Shown here one piece after another: positions 6,714 through 10,198 of a stretch of DNA of 10,198 nt. The stretch covers positions 1 to 10,198 of the forward strand of contig PMLN01000185.1 in the NCBI GenBank assembly GCA_003158885.1. Reading direction: 5' to 3'. Numbering within the stretch: position 1 is the stretch's first letter; each line of letters begins with the position of its first letter. The stretch comes from Anaerolineae bacterium. Its GTDB lineage: Bacteria; Chloroflexota; Anaerolineae; Anaerolineales; Villigracilaceae. The notes beneath the pieces are model-generated. The model saw nothing but the letters and a program-made list of their open reading frames with translations, did not search any database and was not told where the DNA came from. The position numbers and the translations under genes were made by a program.

Positions 6714-7818
6714 AGGCAGAATAGCCCGATTGTACCTCACGCACCGCGACATAATTCATTCCACCGACCTGCCTGACCATGCCTTTTAATTCCATCATGA
6801 CCAGCGCGGCGGAAACCCTTTCGACCGGCAAGCCGGTCTGGTTGCGAATCTCATCCACATGCATCGGCTCGTTTCCAAGCATATTCATCAACTGCGCTTC
6901 CACTTCATCAGCGGGTAAAATTTTTCGCGCCGATTTCTGAGCGCCGACGCGCGTGAGATTCAAAGCCTGCATCAAATCCGCCGGAGTGAGCAAAGGCAAA
7001 GCGCCATTTTGTATCAACCGATTGGCGCCCTTCGATTGAGGCGCAAGTATACTACCGGGAACTGCAAAAACTTCGCGGCCCTGCTCCGCTGCAAACCCGG
7101 CGGTAATCAAGGCGCCGCTGGTCTCACCGGCCTCCACCACAATGACCGCCAGGGATAACCCGGAAATGATGCGATTACGCGGCGGGAAATTGGCCGCCTC
7201 AGGCGCGGCGCCAACCGGATAATCACTGATCAATGCGCCGCGCGTCATCATTTGTTCCGCCAGGGCACGATTCTCCGGCGGATAAATTCGATCCACGCCC
7301 GAACCCAAAACGGCGATTGTTCGACCGCCAGCTTTGAGTGCGGCTGAATGAGCCACCGCATCCACGCCGTGCGCCAAGCCGCTGACCACTGTCACGCCGT
7401 TTGCGGCCAGAAACGCAGCCAATTCCTCGGCCACCTGACGGCCATACGATGTCACGCGGCGCGTGCCCACAATCGCAACCGCAAAATGATCTTCGGGCAG
7501 CAACTCGCCGCGCACATACAAAACCGGCGGCGGTTGTTGGATCTCCTTCAAGCGCGGAGGATAAAGCTCGTCATCCCACGTCATGATTTTGATGCCCTGC
7601 GCAGCGATCTTATCCCACAACTGATCAAGGTCAATGGTCTTCCTGGCTTCGATCAAACGCTCGATGACCTTGGCGCCCAGGCCTGCGGCACGCAACTGAT
7701 CGGAAGAGCCTTGCCAGGCATCCGCCGCACTGCCAAAATGATTAATCAACGCCTGCAGGCGCACCGCACCGATGCCGCGCACCAAAGTGAGACCAACCCA
7801 GAAACGTTTATCATCCAT
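6712..7818 (-). CDS. dprA: DNA-processing protein DprA (Smf)
   Basis: DprA binds incoming single-stranded DNA and loads RecA during natural transformation; it is also present in many bacteria not known to be competent. This 368-residue protein has the full three-part architecture. Residues 1-60 are a helical SAM/HhH-like region with RGIGAVRLQALINHFGS. Residues 80-290 are the Rossmann-like DprA core with AIVGTRRVTSYG (115-126), VVSGLAHGVDAVAH (144-157), NFPPRNRIISGLS (210-222), SGALITAGFAAEQGREVFAV (234-253) and GANRLI (264-269). About 305-360 is a winged-helix C-terminal domain (HVDEIRNQTGLPVERVSAAL). The ATG at 7818 lacks a convincing ribosome site; the nearest upstream bases are AATTTCTT. 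It lies 98 nt after rimM, in a gap occupied by a 14-bp tandem repeat, and manC follows after 12 nt. Confidence 0.96.
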   Translation of the reverse strand: MDDKRFWVGLTLVRGIGAVRLQALINHFGSAADAWQGSSDQLRAAGLGAKVIERLIEARKTIDLDQLWDKIAAQGIKIMTWDDELYPPRLKEIQQPPPVLYVRGELLPEDHFAVAIVGTRRVTSYGRQVAEELAAFLAANGVTVVSGLAHGVDAVAHSAALKAGGRTIAVLGSGVDRIYPPENRALAEQMMTRGALISDYPVGAAPEAANFPPRNRIISGLSLAVIVVEAGETSGALITAGFAAEQGREVFAVPGSILAPQSKGANRLIQNGALPLLTPADLMQALNLTRVGAQKSARKILPADEVEAQLMNMLGNEPMHVDEIRNQTGLPVERVSAALVMMELKGMVRQVGGMNYVAVREVQSGYSA

Positions 7819-7838
7819 AAGAAATTCGGCAGTAGAAC

Positions 7839-7873
7839 CTCGAGATTAGATACTCGAGATTAGATACTCGATA
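7839..7873. repeat. Tandem 14-bp repeat, two copies plus a partial third
   Basis: CTCGAGATTAGATA occurs at 7839-7852 and again at 7853-7866, followed by CTCGATA (7867-7873) as a partial copy. The unit includes the palindrome CTCGAG. It lies in the 98-nt gap between rimM and dprA, 21 nt upstream of the dprA start. On the - strand each unit contains TCTAAT, a one-mismatch -10 box, but no -35 box is convincing. Confidence 0.85.
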
Positions 7874-7916
7874 CCCGGTATGAGGTGTTGGGAAGCCCAG
7901 GATCGAAATTGATATC

Positions 7917-8504
7917 TTAGTCACGATCCCCAAGCCCCGCTTCCGGGTCTTCGATCAAACCATCCAGCAAGTGCACACGAATTAAGCGATGTTCGGTTTC
8001 AATGGACAAAACAACCGATGGAACGACGGGAAACAGGATTTCGCTCCCATCCGGACGCGCAACCACATACACATCATTCGCACCGGTCTGCATGATCTCA
8101 CTCAGCCTACCGATCCTATTTTGTTCCTCGTCCACCACATCAAAGCCGATCAATTCATGATGATAATACCGGCCCTCAGGCAATTTGGGGCGATCCGCAG
8201 CGGTGACATACACCGATTGGTTGCGATAACGGCTGGCAGCCTCGGGCGTATCGAGACCGTCCAGCTTGATCAACAATCCTTCGTTGTGACCACGAACTGC
8301 AGCGATGGTCATGGGCTGATAATCCTCACCCACAAAGACTTTCGTTTGAGGTTTCAGCCGCTCAGGAAAATCGGTATGAACTTCCATGACCATTTCCCCG
8401 CGCAAGCCATGTGCGCGCCGCAAATAACCCACCACCAAATAGATAGGCTCGCCATTTGTCGGCGAGCCTGATCGGGTGCTGCTTGAATTCTTTTTCGAGG
8501 CCAT
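7917..8504 (-). CDS. rimM: Ribosome maturation factor RimM
   Basis: RimM binds ribosomal protein uS19 and helps mature the 3' (head) domain of 16S rRNA in the 30S subunit. The 195-residue protein has the RimM N-terminal beta-barrel domain with VVGYLRRAHGLRGEM (24-38). A PRC-barrel domain follows, starting at LPEGRYYHHELIGFDV (108-123) and including GANDVYVV (141-148) and the closing segment ILFPVVPSVV...LLDGLI (156-184). The first 20 residues are a Ser/Lys/Thr-rich extension not typical of the family, and no internal start codon lies close before the conserved domain. The ATG overlaps the TAA of khpA by one base (TAATG), so translation is probably coupled. It is the third gene of the rpsP-khpA-rimM cluster. 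The trmD gene that usually follows is missing from this locus. Confidence 0.96.
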   Translation of the reverse strand: MASKKNSSSTRSGSPTNGEPIYLVVGYLRRAHGLRGEMVMEVHTDFPERLKPQTKVFVGEDYQPMTIAAVRGHNEGLLIKLDGLDTPEAASRYRNQSVYVTAADRPKLPEGRYYHHELIGFDVVDEEQNRIGRLSEIMQTGANDVYVVARPDGSEILFPVVPSVVLSIETEHRLIRVHLLDGLIEDPEAGLGDRD

Positions 8505-8740
8505 TACTGCGGCTCGACGATGTCGAGAGTGGCCTGCTTGCCTTCCCGTTCGGCCGCGACTCTCAAAATCATGCGGATCGAGTTGGCAACCTTTCCGCTT
8601 TTTCCGATCACGCGGCCCATATCACCGGCGGCCACGCTCAACTCAAGACGGATGTGATCGCCGGTTCCGTATTCACGGACTTCGACTTGATCCGGATGCT
8701 CGACCAGCGACTTGGCAATGAATTCGATGAGGTCTTTCAT
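8504..8740 (-). CDS. khpA: KH-domain RNA-binding protein KhpA (YlqC family)
   Basis: This 78-residue protein is almost entirely one KH fold. Its GXXG loop is G46-K47-S48-G49 within DMGRVIGKSGKVANSIR (40-56), and it ends in ATLDIVEP. KhpA proteins bind RNA; in Gram-positive bacteria KhpA pairs with KhpB (Jag) and affects cell division and elongation. Its constant position between rpsP and rimM links it to ribosome biogenesis. Length and organisation match the family. The ribosome site is weak (GAAAG close to the ATG), so expression may depend on the upstream transcript. The gene follows rpsP by 63 nt and overlaps rimM by one base. Confidence 0.95.
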   Translation of the reverse strand: MKDLIEFIAKSLVEHPDQVEVREYGTGDHIRLELSVAAGDMGRVIGKSGKVANSIRMILRVAAEREGKQATLDIVEPQ

Positions 8741-8752
8741 AACTTTCTACAC

Positions 8753-8770
8753 CACAGAGTTCACAGAGAA
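8753..8770. repeat. Direct repeat CACAGAGTT/CACAGAGAA in the rpsP-khpA gap
   Basis: CACAGAGTT (8753-8761) is directly followed by CACAGAGAA (8762-8770), with an inverted TCACT/AGTGA pair next to it (8771-8775 and 8786-8790). This fills most of the 63-nt gap between rpsP and khpA and would be transcribed within the operon. The unit resembles CTCTGTG-rich intergenic sequences I recall from many environmental bacterial genomes; that resemblance is unverified. Confidence 0.55.
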
Positions 8771-8803
8771 TCACTTCGTAATCTCAGTGAACCCCGCGAG
8801 GTG

Positions 8804-9148
8804 TTAATCCTTTCGGGTTTTAGCGGGCGCGGCACGCTTGGCAGAAGCCTCAGCGGCTTCCTGTAGAAGAGTCTCAACCGCCTCACCCTTCTTGTAGCGT
8901 TCAAAGCGATCCAGCACACCTGCGCTCTTGAAAACCTGCCCGACCGATTCAGTCGGCAGTGCGCCATTTTGCATCCAGTGATAGGCGCGGTCTTCCTTGA
9001 GAGTCAACGTGGAAGGCTCGGTGCGGGGATTGTAAAAACCAAGGATTTCCAGGAAACGGCCATCGCGCGGCGATTCCTTATCCGCGGCCACGATACGATA
9101 AGACGGCTGTCCTTTCAAACCGATGCGGCGAAAACGAATACGAACCAT
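8804..9148 (-). CDS. rpsP: 30S ribosomal protein bS16
   Basis: bS16 is a primary-to-intermediate assembly protein of the small ribosomal subunit that contacts the 5' domain of 16S rRNA. The 114-residue protein begins with the family signature MVRIRFRRIGLKGQPSYRIV and continues with ADKESPRDGRFLEILGFYNP (22-41). The segment HWMQNGALPTESV (57-69) is also conserved. The last 30 or so residues are an Ala/Lys/Glu-rich tail, common and variable in this family. The ATG is preceded by AAGGAGAA (9157-9164) with an 8-nt spacer, the strongest ribosome site on this strand, as expected for a highly expressed gene. It heads the rpsP-khpA-rimM cluster. A hairpin and a possible extended -10 promoter lie in its leader. 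Confidence 0.98.
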   Translation of the reverse strand: MVRIRFRRIGLKGQPSYRIVAADKESPRDGRFLEILGFYNPRTEPSTLTLKEDRAYHWMQNGALPTESVGQVFKSAGVLDRFERYKKGEAVETLLQEAAEASAKRAAPAKTRKD

Positions 9149-9211
9149 TGAAAACGTTCTCCTTCAAATTATGATCAATTATTAGTCGGCTCAAGCAAAC
9201 GAGAGAGGGGT

Positions 9212-9229
9212 TGCGTGAAAGGACACGCA
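9212..9229 (-). promoter_or_regulatory. Hairpin in the rpsP leader
   Basis: On the - strand TGCGTG-TCCTTT-CACGCA forms a perfect 6-bp stem with a 6-nt loop, about 65 nt upstream of rpsP. An alternative pairing uses TTGCG and CGCAA just outside. No T run follows, so it does not look like a terminator for the upstream kinase. It would lie in the 5' leader of the rpsP transcript if the promoter at 9257-9265 is real. Confidence 0.4.
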
Positions 9230-9256
9230 CTCGCAAGCCAAAACCCACAGGGGCTT

Positions 9257-9265
9257 ATTTTACCA
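9257..9265 (-). promoter_or_regulatory. Possible extended -10 promoter of the rpsP cluster
   Basis: TGGTAAAAT on the - strand matches an extended -10 element (TGn plus TAAAAT, one mismatch to TATAAT). It lies 4 nt from the end of the kinase gene and would start transcription near 9250, giving a leader of about 100 nt. No good -35 box is seen at the expected distance, so this rests on the extended -10 alone. Confidence 0.35.
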
Positions 9266-9269
9266 GAGA

Positions 9270-10198
9270 TTAAGCGGGAAGGGAAAACGAAATCGTTGTC
9301 CCCTTCCCCTCTGAACTTTCCGCCGTGATCTGACCGCCATGCGCCTCGACGATGAACTTCGCGATGGACAGCCCCAAGCCCATGCCGCGCGAATCCCGCG
9401 ATTTATAAAAACGATCGAAGATATGGGGCAAATCCTCAGGAGCGATCCCGGGACCGCTATCCTGGACCGAGATCCGTATATGTCCTTCGGCGCCGGGAGC
9501 GGATTCTGCCAAATTGATCTTTATCGAACTGCCGCGCGGCGAATAACGCAAGGCATTCGAGATGAGGTTTGTCAGCACCTGGCGAATCCGTTCGGGGTCG
9601 ATTTCCAGCGTGAGCGCTTTATCCTTTAGGGCCAATTCCACCTTCACGCCAGCCGCATCGGCCTGGGATTGGAAGGCCGAGACGGTCTCCCGCAGCAAAG
9701 CCGTCAGATCGGTGGATTCGCGCTTCAATTGCAGGGCGCCGCTTTCGGCGAGGGCCAGCGTGCGTAAATCCTCGACGAGGCGGGAGAGGATCTGGGTCTC
9801 TTCAAGGATGGACTTGAGGCGCGTCTCGTCCGCAGGATAAATACCATCCAGCACAGCCTCGACGTTGCCCTGGATAATGGTCAGCGGCGTGCGAAGTTCG
9901 TGCGAAATCAGTTTCAAAAAATCGCTCTTGGCTTTGTCCAGAATGGCCAGCCGGTCCCGGGCCTCGGCCAACTCCAGGGTGCGTGCGCGAACGGTTTCTT
10001 CGAGCCGGACGTTGTGCGTCTTCAGCTCGGTCTGCAACTGGCTGAGCTTGAGATGGGTTTCCACCCGGGCCTGCACTTCTTCAAACTGGAACGGCTTGGT
10101 CACATAATCCACCCCGCCACACCGGAACGCTTGCACCTTGTCGAGGGCTTCGTTCAAGGCACTGATAAAAATCACTGGAATGGACGCAAGCCGCGCAT
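9270..10198 (-). CDS. Receiver-histidine kinase hybrid protein, N-terminus cut by the window edge
   Basis: The 308 visible residues start inside a response-regulator receiver domain. SIPVIFISALNE and the lysine motif CGGVDYVTKPFQFEE (K34 of the visible part) are its second half. The phosphoacceptor aspartate lies beyond the window. A coiled-coil linker (about 44-85) leads to a HisKA dimerisation domain with SHELRTPL (phosphoacceptor H99), and then an HATPase domain with LTNLISNALRYSP (N box), DSGPGI (G1), HIFDRFYKSRD (F box) and GMGLGLSIAKFIVEAHGG (G2). The kinase motifs are intact. No membrane segment is visible, so this is probably a soluble kinase that takes input through its own receiver, as in cytosolic phosphorelays. 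A GTG at 10175 could be mistaken for a start, but it falls inside the receiver fold and the frame stays open to the window end. Its partners are not in the window. Confidence 0.93.
   Translation of the reverse strand, partial: ARLASIPVIFISALNEALDKVQAFRCGGVDYVTKPFQFEEVQARVETHLKLSQLQTELKTHNVRLEETVRARTLELAEARDRLAILDKAKSDFLKLISHELRTPLTIIQGNVEAVLDGIYPADETRLKSILEETQILSRLVEDLRTLALAESGALQLKRESTDLTALLRETVSAFQSQADAAGVKVELALKDKALTLEIDPERIRQVLTNLISNALRYSPRGSSIKINLAESAPGAEGHIRISVQDSGPGIAPEDLPHIFDRFYKSRDSRGMGLGLSIAKFIVEAHGGQITAESSEGKGTTISFSLPA

Noticed and set aside
6712..7818. Evidence for a natural competence locus
   Set aside because: dprA alone does not show competence; no comE, comF, pilus or recA gene is present here.
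7348..7863. A 171-codon + strand frame opposite dprA
   Set aside because: Histidine- and arginine-rich composition typical of an antisense shadow; dprA is intact opposite it.
9270..10175. Histidine kinase starting at GTG 10175
   Set aside because: The frame continues upstream to the window edge with receiver-domain sequence (ARLASIPV), so the GTG is an internal valine.

Overview
The window is a stretch of ordinary bacterial chromosome with ten protein genes and no RNA genes, CRISPR arrays, phage genes or transposases. The protein sequences and gene content suggest a Chloroflexota bacterium, probably Anaerolineae. The main pointers are a topoisomerase I with an N-terminal zinc ribbon, an rpsP-khpA-rimM cluster running into dprA and topA, and intergenic gaps full of short repeats. 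This placement is inferred from recalled family resemblance, not from a search.

Layout. Positions 37-1662 on the + strand hold a dNTP triphosphohydrolase (dgt family) and greA, 9 nt apart, ended by a strong hairpin terminator at 1683-1718. Everything after that is on the - strand. In transcription order (right to left): the 3' part of a receiver/histidine kinase protein cut by the window edge (9270-10198), rpsP (8804-9148), khpA (8504-8740), rimM (7917-8504, overlapping khpA by 1 nt), dprA (6712-7818), a GDP-mannose-forming nucleotidyltransferase (5608-6699), topA (3136-5448), and a two-membrane-segment protein of unknown function (1769-2764) that converges on greA.

How the genes work together. 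The rpsP-khpA-rimM block serves 30S ribosome assembly: protein bS16, a small KH RNA-binding protein, and the 16S maturation factor RimM. The trmD and rplS genes that commonly follow in other bacteria are not here; dprA, manC and topA come next. The dprA and topA genes handle DNA (ssDNA and RecA loading; supercoil relaxation), with the sugar-nucleotide gene inserted between them. Across the convergent terminator, dgt and greA concern nucleotide pools and transcript elongation. The unknown membrane protein appears to have its own promoter with a perfect TATAAT box.

The least ordinary content is in the gaps. Most gaps between the - strand genes carry a different short-repeat type: a 21-unit array of 9-mers lying just upstream of the promoter of the unknown membrane gene, an imperfect 16-bp hairpin, a GTAG-plus-palindrome element like a REP, an ATTCGCG-type dyad, a 14-bp tandem repeat, and a CACAGAG direct repeat. 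No new multi-gene system is evident. The best leads are the 9-mer array with its promoter, the zinc-ribbon fusion and incomplete C-terminal cysteine sets of TopA, and the uncharacterised membrane protein.
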